Source: Parashewanella tropica
GTDB taxonomy: Bacteria > Pseudomonadota > Gammaproteobacteria > Enterobacterales > Shewanellaceae
Reading direction: 5' to 3'
Assembly (NCBI RefSeq): GCF_004358445.1
Contig: NZ_CP037951.1
Span: 3,048,001 to 3,112,000, forward strand
DNA length: 64,000 bases
Each line of letters opens with the position of its first letter. The stretch's first letter is position 1. Below, one piece after another: positions 25,986-35,367 of this stretch. The notes beneath the pieces are model-generated. The model saw only the letters and a list, made by a program, of their open reading frames with translations, ran no database searches and had not been told where the DNA came from. The position numbers and the translations under genes are program-made.

Positions 25986-26426
25986 CTATTTTCGATTTCG
26001 ATAAAATTGCTGCATAGCAAATTCATCAATCATTTTCTGCTCTGATTTGGCCTGTGCTGCGAGTTTTTTCTGTGCTTTTTTATCAAGGAGCATTTCAACG
26101 GCTTGACGCTTTTGCTGCTTTTCAAGCCAAAACTGATGACGGTGTTTGAGTTGCTCTTCTGTTTGCCTAATCGCCTCAACCTGCTGCTTAATCGCTTGGT
26201 CAATTTGATCAACAAATTTATGAAACTGCTGGTATTGAGAAGAAGATAAATTGCTGCCAACTTTATCCCCCATCTGCCGCATATAATCGAGGCGATACGT
26301 ATTTAGCGCATCAAGTTGGCTACGTGCTTTTTGCTCGTCTAATTTGGCACTTCGATATTGCAATGATGCTTGCTCTTCTGCATCTTTTGCCAACTTTAAT
26401 ACCGTATTTAATGGGTCTTTGCTCAT
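25986..26426 (-). CDS. fliJ: Flagellar export chaperone FliJ
   Basis: A 146-residue, almost entirely coiled-coil protein (from DPLNTVLKLAKDAEEQA to the basic C-terminus) that links the FliI ATPase to FlhA. Usually it follows fliI with little or no gap. Here 153 bases containing the hairpin element 26474-26565 separate the two. Confidence 0.93.
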   Translation of the reverse strand: MSKDPLNTVLKLAKDAEEQASLQYRSAKLDEQKARSQLDALNTYRLDYMRQMGDKVGSNLSSSQYQQFHKFVDQIDQAIKQQVEAIRQTEEQLKHRHQFWLEKQQKRQAVEMLLDKKAQKKLAAQAKSEQKMIDEFAMQQFYRNRK

Positions 26427-26473
26427 GAAAATATTCTAATTTAATTTTTCGAACAATGGCTCTGATGAATGGG

Positions 26474-26565
26474 AGCAATAGTGTGATAAGACAACCGTCC
26501 GTTACAGGATGTAACGGCCGTCAATACATGGATGTATGTTTCCGTTGGCGTTCTCACTATTGCTT
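26474..26565. repeat. 92-bp double-hairpin inverted-repeat element, copy B
   Basis: It matches copy A (16308-16398) in opposite orientation. The ends GCAATAGTGTGATAAGACAAC and, as reverse complement of the right end, GCAATAGTGAGAACGCCAAC are inverted repeats. Hairpins are CCGTTACA-GGA-TGTAACGG and ATACAT-GG-ATGTAT. It fills most of the fliI-fliJ gap within an essential operon, so it may affect transcript stability or expression of the distal genes. Confidence 0.8.
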
Positions 26566-26579
26566 CATTTCTTCGATAG

Positions 26580-27917
26580 TTAACACTGAGCCGCAAGTTG
26601 AGATAGCATCATTGCACAATCATCAAAACTCAAACTGTCTTTCATGCCTTGTTGTAAAAACGCATTCGTAGCTGGTTGTAAACGAATGGCATTATCTAAA
26701 ATCGGATCGCTGCCTTGATTGTATGCACCAATCGATACCAAATCACGATTTTGCTGATAATGGGCATACATCTGTTTTACCTTACGCATATTGTTAAGGT
26801 GTTCTTCACTCACAACCATAGGTGCAACACGGCTGATGCTGGCTTCAATATCAATCGCAGGATAATGACCTGATTCGGCTAACGCACGAGATAACACAAT
26901 ATGACCATCTAAAATAGCGCGTGATGCATCAGCAATCGGATCTTGCTGATCATCACCTTCGGTTAATACCGTATAAAAAGCCGTGATCGAGCCTTGTTCT
27001 CCACCGCCATTACCTGCGCGTTCAACAAGTCTTGGTAGCTTGGCGAATACTGACGGGGGATAACCTTTGGTAGCAGGCGGCTCACCAACAGCTAACGCGA
27101 TTTCACGCTGAGCTTGTGCGTAACGGGTTAAGCTATCCATCAATAGCAGAACGCTATAACCAAGATCTCGAAAATACTCAGCAAGGCGAGTAGAAGTTTC
27201 ACAGGCTCTTAAACGCATTAATGGCGAGGTATCCGCAGGAGCTGCAACGACCACAGAACGTTTACGTCCCTCTTCACCCAAAATCTCTTCAATAAACTCT
27301 TTTACTTCTCGACCACGTTCACCAACAAGTCCCACCACAATAACATCAGCGGTCGTACCTCGAGTCATCATGCCCAGCAGAACACTCTTACCCACGCCCG
27401 AACCAGCAAACAATCCCATACGCTGCCCTTTGCCGACGGTGAGCATGGCATTAATGGCACGAACGCCTACATCGAGTGGTTCAGAGATAGGACGACGAGA
27501 AAGCGGATTCATTGCGATAGAATGGGTAGAGACGCTTTCTGAGTTTTGAATACTACCAAGACCATCAATGGGCTGACCGCTGCCATCAAGTACTCGGCCG
27601 AGCAACGACATCCCGACATTAAGACCAGACTTTTCACCTAAAGGCACAACTCTGGCACCGGGTAAAACGCCTCTTAACTCGTCAATCGGCATTAAATAAA
27701 GGAGTTCATCATCGAAACCAATAACTTCGGCGACCAATTCCCCGTCCATGGTTTCAATAGAGCATAAGCTGCCTACGGGTGCTCGGCAACCACTGGCTTC
27801 TAGCGTTAACCCGACAACTCGAACCAATTTACCGCTAGCTACGGCACGAAATGGCGTGACTTGCTGACAATATTGATCAAGCTGGTTCTTGAGCTTCTTG
27901 GATCTCTGTAGATTCAT
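26580..27917 (-). CDS. fliI: Flagellar export ATPase FliI
   Basis: A 445-residue F1-beta-like ATPase of the flagellar export system. Motifs are Walker [16 protein letters not shown], Walker [14 protein letters not shown] and the ATPase signature SISRVAPM. The start at ATG 27917 overlaps fliH by about 40 bases and has no strong ribosome site. An in-frame upstream extension to 27971 looks too long. It is followed by an unusual 153-base gap before fliJ. Confidence 0.95.
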   Translation of the reverse strand: MNLQRSKKLKNQLDQYCQQVTPFRAVASGKLVRVVGLTLEASGCRAPVGSLCSIETMDGELVAEVIGFDDELLYLMPIDELRGVLPGARVVPLGEKSGLNVGMSLLGRVLDGSGQPIDGLGSIQNSESVSTHSIAMNPLSRRPISEPLDVGVRAINAMLTVGKGQRMGLFAGSGVGKSVLLGMMTRGTTADVIVVGLVGERGREVKEFIEEILGEEGRKRSVVVAAPADTSPLMRLRACETSTRLAEYFRDLGYSVLLLMDSLTRYAQAQREIALAVGEPPATKGYPPSVFAKLPRLVERAGNGGGEQGSITAFYTVLTEGDDQQDPIADASRAILDGHIVLSRALAESGHYPAIDIEASISRVAPMVVSEEHLNNMRKVKQMYAHYQQNRDLVSIGAYNQGSDPILDNAIRLQPATNAFLQQGMKDSLSFDDCAMMLSQLAAQC

Positions 27918-28749
27918 TTTGAGTTGGTACTTCTTGAGGAGAGATGTGTGTGGCTTTTTGAGTTTGCTCAAATAACGCTTGCTGGAGTTGTTTTTCTAAC
28001 TGGAATTGTTGCTCAGTTAACGCCATTAAAACCGCTTCGGTTCTGTTTTTTACTTTTAGATCGACCGAGGATTTTTGACTTTCGATAAAACAATCGCCAA
28101 CAGATAAAGAAGGGTCCGCTTCAAATTGCCACTGCTTTTTTTCAAGCATCGAGGCGCTATAAGCTTGCTCTACCAACTCAACATCTTGCGGATGTAAACG
28201 AATGTTCACTGGCTGATTTTTAAGAGGTAACGATTCAATCCCTTGTCGCAACACATTGTGGATATGCTGAGGATGAGTATTGATTTCGGTGGCAACAATG
28301 GCTTTAGCAAGATTCGTACTCAGCATTAGTAGGCTGGCTTCAATTTGAGAATCAACCACAGACAAAGGCTGCTCAATTTGTTGTACTAACTGCTCTAATC
28401 TTTGCAGCATTTCTTTGGCTTCAGTTAGACCTTGCTCAAGCCCTTGTTCCTTGCCTTGAGCAAAACCTTCTTCATGGCCTTTTTCCAAGCCTTCAAGCTT
28501 GCCTTTTTCTAGCCCTTGATTAAAGCCTTGTTGAAAACCTTGCTCTCTGGCTTCTTGCTCGGCTTGTTGTTGCAAAGCTTCGATTTCGGCTAACGTTGGT
28601 GGAGTAAAACTTTCTTCTTCAGCTTGCGGTAACGATTGTGCTTGGGTACGTCCGAATAGGTTTTGCTTTTCAGACTCGACCTCTGTTACATCAGGGATTT
28701 TCCAGTGCGCGAATTCTTCGGCAATAGCATCGGAATTAGAGGAACTCAT
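27877..28749 (-). CDS. fliH: Flagellar assembly protein FliH with a GxxxG-repeat segment
   Basis: A 290-residue stator-like regulator of FliI. Residues about 60-115 contain a run of glycines spaced four apart ([19 protein letters not shown] and onward), the known FliH GxxxG helix. The C-terminal domain (about 150-250) binds FliI. The ATG at 28749 has GGAGG five bases upstream. It overlaps fliG by 14 bases and fliI by about 40. Confidence 0.94.
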   Translation of the reverse strand: MSSSNSDAIAEEFAHWKIPDVTEVESEKQNLFGRTQAQSLPQAEEESFTPPTLAEIEALQQQAEQEAREQGFQQGFNQGLEKGKLEGLEKGHEEGFAQGKEQGLEQGLTEAKEMLQRLEQLVQQIEQPLSVVDSQIEASLLMLSTNLAKAIVATEINTHPQHIHNVLRQGIESLPLKNQPVNIRLHPQDVELVEQAYSASMLEKKQWQFEADPSLSVGDCFIESQKSSVDLKVKNRTEAVLMALTEQQFQLEKQLQQALFEQTQKATHISPQEVPTQNESTEIQEAQEPA

Positions 28750-29785
28750 CACCGCCTCCACCGCCTAACATGATTTCGCCACTTTCACTTAAACGACGAG
28801 CAACACCCAAAATTTCTTTTTGAGCAAGTTCAACTTCACTCAGGCGAATTGGCCCCATGGCATCAAGATCGTCTTGCAGTAATTCAGCTGCACGTTTCGA
28901 CATATTGCCAAGTAACTTGTCTTTCAATGAGTCATCAGCACCTTTCAATGCCTTCATCAGTACTTCTTGCGGCACTTCACGCAATAACGCTTGAATACCA
29001 CGGTCGTCAATATCCAATAAGTTTTCGAACACAAACATGAGATCTTGAATTTGCTGCGCCATTTCTTCGTCAGACTCACGCATGGTTTCCATCAACTGTG
29101 ATTCAATAGCAGTATCCAGATAGTTCATGATGTCCGCAGCGGCTTTCAAGCCACCCATTTTCGCTGCTTGTGCACCACCTTGACCTGCGAACTGTTTTTC
29201 CATGATGTCGTTAAGTTCTTGCAATGCCGCTGGCTGTACTTCTTCTAAATTCGCGATTCTCATTAACAAGTCAACACGGGTATTTTCAGGGAATTGTGCA
29301 AAAATTTCTGCGGCTTGATCAGGCTCAAGATAAGACAATACGATGGTTTGGATTTGCGGGTGCTCATTTTGAATAATAGTCGCCACTTGACGTGCGTCCA
29401 TCCACTTCAAGGAATCTAAGCCTTTAGCACCGCTGCCCATAATGATTTGTTCAATGATATTGCCCGCTTTATCTTCACCCAAGGCGGCCGTTAACGCTTT
29501 ACGAACAAAATCCTCACTGTTAAAACCAATAGCTGAGAACTGCTGGATATCATCTAAGAAATGTTTGTGGACACCAATGACTTTTTCTTGACCAAAATCT
29601 TGAGTTGACGCCATCGCCATACCCAGTTGTTGAACTTGCTTTGGCTCAAGGTGGCGCAAAATTGACGCCGCATCGGCTTCACTTAAACTCAGCAATAAAA
29701 TAGCGGCTTTTTCAACGCCCGTTAATGTACTGACATCAAACGATGCCGCTTCAGTATTAGACGGGCTTTCAATAATATCAGGCAT
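28736..29785 (-). CDS. fliG: Flagellar motor switch protein FliG
   Basis: A 349-residue rotor protein. The N-terminal domain binds FliF (TGVEKAAILLLSLSE). The middle domain carries the EHPQIQTIVLSYL motif, and the torque domain near 275-330 has charged residues in LLGNMSKRAAELLQDDLDAMG. It overlaps fliF by 8 bases. A glycine-rich tail (GGGGGDEFL) follows the conserved domain. Confidence 0.97.
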   Translation of the reverse strand: MPDIIESPSNTEAASFDVSTLTGVEKAAILLLSLSEADAASILRHLEPKQVQQLGMAMASTQDFGQEKVIGVHKHFLDDIQQFSAIGFNSEDFVRKALTAALGEDKAGNIIEQIIMGSGAKGLDSLKWMDARQVATIIQNEHPQIQTIVLSYLEPDQAAEIFAQFPENTRVDLLMRIANLEEVQPAALQELNDIMEKQFAGQGGAQAAKMGGLKAAADIMNYLDTAIESQLMETMRESDEEMAQQIQDLMFVFENLLDIDDRGIQALLREVPQEVLMKALKGADDSLKDKLLGNMSKRAAELLQDDLDAMGPIRLSEVELAQKEILGVARRLSESGEIMLGGGGGDEFL

Positions 29786-31493
29786 CTTCTTCTTGTAACC
29801 AACTCTTAATTACTTGGGTAGACAACTCAGGTTCATTGGCCACCAGCGCACGAATGGCCTTGATCATATCATCATCTTTGTGAAGATCGGGGATTAAAAT
29901 CGACCCATCATCCGCATAGCTGTATTCACCTTCGGATTTATTAATCAAACCTAAGGTTTCTTGTGCATATTGATCTTCGATTTCAGCCAGTTCACTACCC
30001 GGTATAATTTTTTCCAGTGGCTTATCACTTTCAGGGTGAACCATACGTTTAAACATTGGGCGCATAACTGTAAGGATCAATACCAATACCACAATCGCGG
30101 CCAATACAAATTTCACTACGCGCATGAACCAAGGTTGCTCCCAAAGTTCAGGCTTCGGTGCCGCTTCAAATTCATGTTGCATGAATGGTACGGTTACCAC
30201 TTCTAACATATCACCACGAGCGGAGTTAAAACCAACCGCTCCTTCTAGCAAGCGACGAATATTAGCAAGTTCAGCTTCGGTGCGAGGCTCACGGTTGATT
30301 TGTCCATCTTCGCCAGCAGCACCTCTTTTGTAGTTAACGGCAACTGAAACACTAATACGTTGAATAATGCCAATTTGCTGACGTGTGTGGCTAATAGTGG
30401 TATCGACTTCAAAGTTACGTGTCGCTTCGCGGTGGGAGCTACCATTACGCTCTGCTGAACCTTCTTGAGTTAACTCGCTCACCTGCTCAGGAATTTCAGA
30501 TTTTAACGGTGGCTGATTCGACAAAGCTCCCGGAATACCACCAACAAAGCCAGCACCAGAATTTGTTTCTAGGGTTTGCTCACTGCGAACTGCTGTTTGA
30601 GCAGGATTGTAGCGCTTGGCGGTTTGCTCTTTAGCCGTAAAGTCCATCCCCACATCCACTTGTGAGGTAAAGTTTTCAGGGCCAAGAATTGGGATCAAAA
30701 TAGATTGAATTTTGTTGCGGTATTCATCTTCTTTAGACTGAACAATTTCAAGTTCACGACGCGCTCTGGCTGATACGCCGTCTTGACTACCCGAATTGAG
30801 CAAGCGACCAGCTGAATCAGTCACTGTTACTCGGCTTGGGTCTAGGTTTTGTACCGCTGATGCTACGATATCAACAATTGAATCAATTTCTTCTTGACCA
30901 AGACCACTTCGACGAGTTGTGATAACCACTGTTGCACTTGGCTGAGATTTACGACGCGCAAATACGTTTTCTTTCGGCAAAGCTAAAATCACTTTGGCAC
31001 GAGTCACACTTTTTAACTCTTCGATTGCACGAGCAAGATTTTGTTCTTGACTGTGTTTCAGTCTGGCTTGCTCCATGCGTTGGCTAACGCCGAACCCGCT
31101 ATCTTTGTTGAGAAAGTCGTCATTCTTGGTGCTGCTTTCAATACCTGAGCGGCTCAGTAGCAATTTAACTTCTTGGTATTTAGCTTCTGGGACTCGTACA
31201 ACATCAACATCGAGTTGATATTCGATTTTATTTTTATCGAGTACATCTAACACTTGGATCAGTTCTTGGGTTTCCATTTTTCCAAGCGGACGATATTCAT
31301 CTTCTGAGGCCAGCAATAACACAAAAACCGCTAATGCCAAACACACTGCCAGCCCCAAAATCATGGTGATTTGACGAAGGGTGTTCGAATTTCCAATACC
31401 ATCTAGCATGCCTGACTTATGCTCTTGGTCTGCTCCAGCATTGGTTGTGCTGACTTCTGATGATTGGTTACCAACGGTGAGTTCTGTGCTCAA
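29778..31493 (-). CDS. fliF: Flagellar MS-ring protein FliF
   Basis: A 571-residue ring protein. The cytosolic N-terminus is followed by membrane helix 1 (about 40-65, ITMILGLAVCLALAVFVLLLA), a periplasmic YscJ-like region with two ring-building motifs, helix 2 near 455-478 and a cytosolic FliG-binding tail. It starts 59 bases downstream of fliE in the same transcription unit. Confidence 0.97.
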   Translation of the reverse strand: MSTELTVGNQSSEVSTTNAGADQEHKSGMLDGIGNSNTLRQITMILGLAVCLALAVFVLLLASEDEYRPLGKMETQELIQVLDVLDKNKIEYQLDVDVVRVPEAKYQEVKLLLSRSGIESSTKNDDFLNKDSGFGVSQRMEQARLKHSQEQNLARAIEELKSVTRAKVILALPKENVFARRKSQPSATVVITTRRSGLGQEEIDSIVDIVASAVQNLDPSRVTVTDSAGRLLNSGSQDGVSARARRELEIVQSKEDEYRNKIQSILIPILGPENFTSQVDVGMDFTAKEQTAKRYNPAQTAVRSEQTLETNSGAGFVGGIPGALSNQPPLKSEIPEQVSELTQEGSAERNGSSHREATRNFEVDTTISHTRQQIGIIQRISVSVAVNYKRGAAGEDGQINREPRTEAELANIRRLLEGAVGFNSARGDMLEVVTVPFMQHEFEAAPKPELWEQPWFMRVVKFVLAAIVVLVLILTVMRPMFKRMVHPESDKPLEKIIPGSELAEIEDQYAQETLGLINKSEGEYSYADDGSILIPDLHKDDDMIKAIRALVANEPELSTQVIKSWLQEEDA

Positions 31494-31552
31494 AATACTT
31501 ACCTGCTTTACTGCTATTTATCTTTATTAAGCGATGACAATTTTCTACGCCA

Positions 31553-31888
31553 TTAAACAGGCATGTTCATGATTTGCTTATAAGCGTCAACCAGCTTATT
31601 TCTCACTTGCACCGTGGCCTCAAATGCCACACTCGCCTTTTCACGCGCGATAACCGTATCCGACAGAGTTACCGAGGTATCTCCCATTTCTAAACGAGTA
31701 GATAAATCAGCAGAGTTAGCTTGCAATTGATTCACAGTGCCAATGGCATTGGAAAGCACTTCACCAAAATTTGATGAATTTACATTGTTAACTTCACGCA
31801 TACCGTGAGTTTGCGGTGAAATTGAAGGAGTGATTTCTCCTTTCATAGTTTGCATCTCTGTATACAAAGAGCTAGCACCAATTTGCAT
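31553..31888 (-). CDS. fliE: Flagellar hook-basal body protein FliE
   Basis: A 111-residue protein joining the MS ring to the rod. The C-terminal helices carry the typical SFEATVQVRNKLVDAYKQIMNMPV-type ending (from about residue 88). It is the first gene of the long operon to flhB, with ribosome site GGGAG before the ATG and a sigma-54 promoter about 50 bases upstream. Confidence 0.95.
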   Translation of the reverse strand: MQIGASSLYTEMQTMKGEITPSISPQTHGMREVNNVNSSNFGEVLSNAIGTVNQLQANSADLSTRLEMGDTSVTLSDTVIAREKASVAFEATVQVRNKLVDAYKQIMNMPV

Positions 31889-31939
31889 GTTCGTCTCCCA
31901 TGACTTTTTTTTGACGAGATGGAATTATGTGAGTGTTAA

Positions 31940-31955
31940 AGCAAAGGGTGTGCCA
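31940..31955 (-). promoter_or_regulatory. Sigma-54 promoter for the fliE-flhB operon
   Basis: On the minus strand TGGCAC-ACCCT-TTGCT is a perfect -24/-12 element with the exact 12-base GG-GC spacing. In related vibrios and shewanellas this operon depends on an FlrC/FleR-type activator. No activator gene is in the window. Confidence 0.88.
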
Positions 31956-32079
31956 AGGTATTATAGGTTTGGATTTCCTTACCTATCAGAGCTTAAGTTC
32001 GTACCAACTACTTCGTCATATCTTGAAAATCAGATACTTGAACTCATATCTTTATTGAAAATATAAAAGGACGTTATCA

Positions 32080-32529
32080 ATGAAGATCAATTTAAGAGAT
32101 GTCACCAAAGACAATTGGGTCGATATAATCGAGTTGGAAATCACCAAAGAACAAGAAAATTTTGTCGCGCTCAATGCGGAGTCTATTGCTGCATCTAAAT
32201 TTCATGAAGATTATGTAAATCGGGGAGTTTACCTTGAAAATGAACCCGTTGGTTTTATCCAGTATTACCCAAATCTTCCTGATAATAAGCCAAATGAAAT
32301 TTTCATCGATCAGCTGATGATTGATGTGAATCATCAAGGCAAAGGCTATGGAACCATGGCTGTAGAGTTGGTATTAAAAGAAATAAAGGCAATACCCAAC
32401 TGCCAATCCATCTCGCTTTGCTACGTTGAAGGTCACGATGTCATGAAAGCCTTCTTTGAACGCTTTGGGTTTCATGTGGTTGACCAAGACAAATTTGATG
32501 AAACCATTATGGAGTGGCATAAACCTTAA
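32080..32529 (+). CDS. GNAT-family N-acetyltransferase
   Basis: A 149-residue single-domain acetyltransferase. The acetyl-CoA motif QGKGYG is at residues about 86-91, preceded by the strand EIFIDQLMID. The C-terminal strand pair (SISLCYVEGHD, then FFERFGFHVV) completes the GNAT fold. It resembles the spermidine/diamine acetyltransferase-like group, but the substrate cannot be read from the sequence. It is monocistronic, with AAAAGG upstream of the ATG. Confidence 0.85.
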   Translation: MKINLRDVTKDNWVDIIELEITKEQENFVALNAESIAASKFHEDYVNRGVYLENEPVGFIQYYPNLPDNKPNEIFIDQLMIDVNHQGKGYGTMAVELVLKEIKAIPNCQSISLCYVEGHDVMKAFFERFGFHVVDQDKFDETIMEWHKP

Positions 32530-32542
32530 CTGATTGCTAACC

Positions 32543-32568
32543 ATGCCTGAATAGAATCATTCAGGCAT
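32543..32568 (+). terminator. Hairpin after the GNAT gene
   Basis: A 10-bp perfect stem (ATGCCTGAAT/ATTCAGGCAT) with loop AGAATC lies 14 bases past the stop codon. There is no clear T-run, so it may stabilise the 3' end or give weak termination. Confidence 0.4.
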
Positions 32569-32600
32569 AACATGCTGTTTATAAGGTATCTTAATCATTG

Positions 32601-32813
32601 CTACTCTTTGAAATATAAATTCTGAAGTTTCTGACACCCTTTACCCATAAATACTAAAACAACGGCACCAATCAATACTGGAGTGAACAGAAATCCCCAG
32701 CTTTGACCTGAAAGCATAATCAAAATGGGGTTAGCACCCGCTGGAGGATGAGTTGTTTTTGTAGCCAGAGCTAAAGTGAACGGGGTTACCGCTATATACT
32801 GTTCAAAAAACAC
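32601..32813 (-). pseudogene. HPP-family membrane protein remnant
   Basis: Seventy codons encode the C-terminal half of an HPP-family transporter: the hallmark THPPAGANPI followed by SWGFLFTPVLIGAVVLVF. The family usually has 4-5 membrane helices in about 170 residues, and the first ones are missing. Immediately upstream in frame is a stop (near 32819), and the sequence to about 32960 has no matching HPP N-terminus that I can establish. The gene is probably decayed. Intact HPP proteins are implicated in nitrite transport in other organisms. Confidence 0.7.
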
Positions 32814-33079
32814 CTTTTAAATCAATTGAAATGCATCACCAGCTAAAAAACACCCATGATTTTAGGTGGGAAAGAAATCCGATCCTAGCCGGTTTGCGAT
32901 CATCATTTTCACCACAAGAAGCGATACCCGCTAGGGCGAGAAAGATCCTGATTATCTTGCTTTATTTTTATAAAAAACTGAACTACTCTTTACAGTTCAG
33001 CTTGAAAAGTGTCGTAGAAACACTCTAGAGAATATCGGTACGCGCTACAAACTCAAACATAAAGTTCGAGGTGAGTAGT

Positions 33080-33760
33080 ATGAAGTACTCGACAAGTATA
33101 CTGTGGCATTTGGTTGTAGTTTTGCTGCCATTTATTTTTTCTTCTCACATTTCTGCGCACCCTTTACAACGTGCACAACTCCCTAACGACATTAAATGGC
33201 ATGACCTGTCATTAAACACACAAAAGAAACTCATAAAGCGAGATAATATCATTTCCCATACAGTATCTCAGCTGTTAAAACTATCAGATGATGTTGATGC
33301 AAATAGCCAAGAACTCAATGAATTTAGAGAGCGTCATAAATTTATACGCTTCATATTACACACAAAAGATCACCCTGATTTTGCTAATGTTCCACATATT
33401 GCATTTGCAAGTGAAGGTCGGATAACCGGATTCAGCCCTTCTATGACTATCAATATATATAACTTTAACGAAAAGGAAATAAACACAAGCCCACTAACAA
33501 AACACCAACGACGGCTGGGCTACCGCGCTTTATTACAAAAAGGGAATAAAGGAGTCAGAGATATTATCATTCATGAAATTGGCCACTTATTTAACCATAC
33601 CGATCATAAAGGGGTTAAAGTTAAAACCTTTATTCGCGAAGAAGAGAAGCGTGCAGATCATTTTTTAATAAATATTCGAAAGCGATTATTGAAATTAAAA
33701 AACAATAAATTATTACCGGGAGGTGTTGGTTACTTGGTGAGTTCAACAATAGCGTTATGA
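33080..33760 (+). CDS. Small secreted putative zinc metallopeptidase (HExxH)
   Basis: A 226-residue protein with a signal peptide (hydrophobic about 8-24, cleavage near SAH). The motif HEIGHLFNHTDH begins at residue 165 and is a zinc-binding HExxH followed by further histidines. A downstream EEEKRADHF could supply the third, glutamate ligand as in gluzincins or ImmA/IrrE-type peptidases. The ATG at 33080 has GAGG eight bases upstream, so it is preferred over the GTG at 33071. The family is not recognised. It stands alone between unrelated genes. Confidence 0.65.
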   Translation: MKYSTSILWHLVVVLLPFIFSSHISAHPLQRAQLPNDIKWHDLSLNTQKKLIKRDNIISHTVSQLLKLSDDVDANSQELNEFRERHKFIRFILHTKDHPDFANVPHIAFASEGRITGFSPSMTINIYNFNEKEINTSPLTKHQRRLGYRALLQKGNKGVRDIIIHEIGHLFNHTDHKGVKVKTFIREEEKRADHFLINIRKRLLKLKNNKLLPGGVGYLVSSTIAL

Positions 33761-33888
33761 AACAATGATATTTTCATTAGGGCGTTGAACATAAAGAGAT
33801 CTTTAACACATTTAAGAGAGACTTTAGTTTACCAACAAAAATCGAAAAATATTTGTCTAATAGAGTATATTGAACATCAACGGGAACA

Positions 33889-34554
33889 TTACCTATCGCC
33901 TTTGTTATCAAAATACAAAGTACTCAACAGCCAATCAAATAGCGGGTAAGTAATGTTAAAATTCTTTTTTACCATTAGTTTGTGCTCATGATGTAAGACA
34001 TGAAGTCGCTTCAATCGCCACCAAAATGGGATTTTCTTAAGGTAAGTGTCATCAGGGACATGAAAACTAAGGTGTAAAGCTTCATACAACAGGTATCCGA
34101 AGATGGCACTACACACCACCAAATATGCAACGTTTGATGAAAACCAAAAATACAAAACACTGCCTACAGGCAAGGCTACACCCAAAATAAAAGCGATAAT
34201 AAGATAGGCAGGAAACAACACCACTCTCCAGTCTTTTAGCGTTTCCCAGTTCATAGTGCTTTCATCAAAAAAGTGATGATGATCGCCTGTATGCCTTTGG
34301 TAAAAAAATCCTCCTATTTTAGTTCGCCTGTGCCCAAGCCATCGATGAGCGGCATACTCAGCAAAATTCACACAAACTAAAGTAATGGGTACTGTTAGCC
34401 ACTCTAATACTGATATTTGTTTCAGTTGAAGAACTGAATATAAAATGACAACGAAACCAACAGAAAATACAAAAAAGAAGTGAAAATGAGGGTGGTAATG
34501 AGCGCTCATATTCGCTCGGTAGTTTTGCCTAAAAGCAACAATTTTTTCATCCAT
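33889..34554 (-). CDS. Fatty acid hydroxylase / sterol desaturase superfamily membrane protein
   Basis: A 221-residue membrane protein with about four helices and the histidine clusters of the di-iron hydroxylase superfamily: HRWLGH, RHTGDHHHFF, HLSFH and LHHEHKL. The arrangement matches the fatty acid hydroxylase family (PF04116). The substrate is unknown; a lipid hydroxyl group is the reasonable expectation. It is monocistronic. The intergenic region upstream is AT-rich with no clear regulator site. Confidence 0.8.
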   Translation of the reverse strand: MDEKIVAFRQNYRANMSAHYHPHFHFFFVFSVGFVVILYSVLQLKQISVLEWLTVPITLVCVNFAEYAAHRWLGHRRTKIGGFFYQRHTGDHHHFFDESTMNWETLKDWRVVLFPAYLIIAFILGVALPVGSVLYFWFSSNVAYLVVCSAIFGYLLYEALHLSFHVPDDTYLKKIPFWWRLKRLHVLHHEHKLMVKKNFNITYPLFDWLLSTLYFDNKGDR

Positions 34555-34716
34555 GATTTATTTATATGATTATTCAATGGGTATTAGCAATGTAACATAA
34601 TCACAACATGGTGCAAATTTAAACTAGAAACCTTGCTACTCTTTGTACTTATCTTTATTAACCTAGTTAAATTAACCTTCAGAGTATTTACCCCACTCAT
34701 TAATCTTGAATGAACA

Positions 34717-35109
34717 TCAGACATTCTTTTTATTTATTTCGAAACGCACTCCTCGGAGTGAATCATATTTTGGACCTAAGCCGTAAACTTTAAACCTCAT
34801 AAAATCGTTAGGAATATACCAAGCACCTACATTATAGTCAGTCGCATTTACACCAAATTTAAGTACCAGTTCAACCTCTTTGTAATCGAATGGAGGGAAT
34901 TCAGAGTAGTCGATAATCTTTAAAAACTGTTTCACAGCTTCTGCAACTGTCATTTCTGGTGACATTAAAATTTGATATTCTGTTTCTGGACTAACAAAGC
35001 TGATGACTTGAGTTCCACGATTTTGAAAACTGTATGTTTTTGGGGTTGAATTCCAATTTTTGACGGCATCAGATTGAATAATTCTAGGTGATGAGGTTTC
35101 TACGCCCAT
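34717..35109 (-). CDS. Uncharacterised 130-residue protein
   Basis: No family recognised. It has no signal peptide and no membrane segment. The middle part (MTVAEAVKQFLKIIDYSEF, then EVELVLKFGVNATDYNVG) suggests an alpha/beta fold. The ATG at 35109 has AGAAGG seven bases upstream, so it is preferred over the TTG at 35115. It lies between the hydroxylase-like gene and the leu operon without close neighbours on either side. The 35110-35333 gap is AT-rich and shows nothing else. Confidence 0.6.
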   Translation of the reverse strand: MGVETSSPRIIQSDAVKNWNSTPKTYSFQNRGTQVISFVSPETEYQILMSPEMTVAEAVKQFLKIIDYSEFPPFDYKEVELVLKFGVNATDYNVGAWYIPNDFMRFKVYGLGPKYDSLRGVRFEINKKNV

Positions 35110-35333
35110 ACTCAAACCTTCTAACTTAATTAACTTGATATAAGTAATAACAGCTAAAAAAACAAATCACAAAGCGACCAAAAGCAAATCGCCCCATGAT
35201 TTATAGAACACCACAAAAAAACATATAAATACAACAAGTTACAAAAAATTAAACCTTTGTTACTTTTATTTAATCATCTAACTGATTTGACCGTTAAACT
35301 GCCAATTAAATGAAAAGTAATAAGAAAAGAATG

Positions 35334-35358
35334 ATGCCCGGTTTTGTTATTCGGGCAT
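35334..35358 (-). terminator. Intrinsic terminator of the leuABCD operon
   Basis: Stem ATGCCCG/CGGGCAT with an 11-base loop, followed on the minus strand by CATTCTTTTCTTATT. It lies 10 bases after the leuD stop. Confidence 0.7.
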
Positions 35359-35367
35359 TGATACCAG

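Noticed and set aside
19031-31888. Reading the fli/flh export genes as a virulence type III secretion system
   Set aside because: FliE, FliF, FliG, FliK, FliL, FliM and the chemotaxis genes identify it as a flagellar system.
32831-33028. 65-codon open reading frame on the plus strand between the HPP remnant and the secreted HExxH gene
   Set aside because: It has no ribosome site and no recognisable product, and overlaps the possible HPP decay region.
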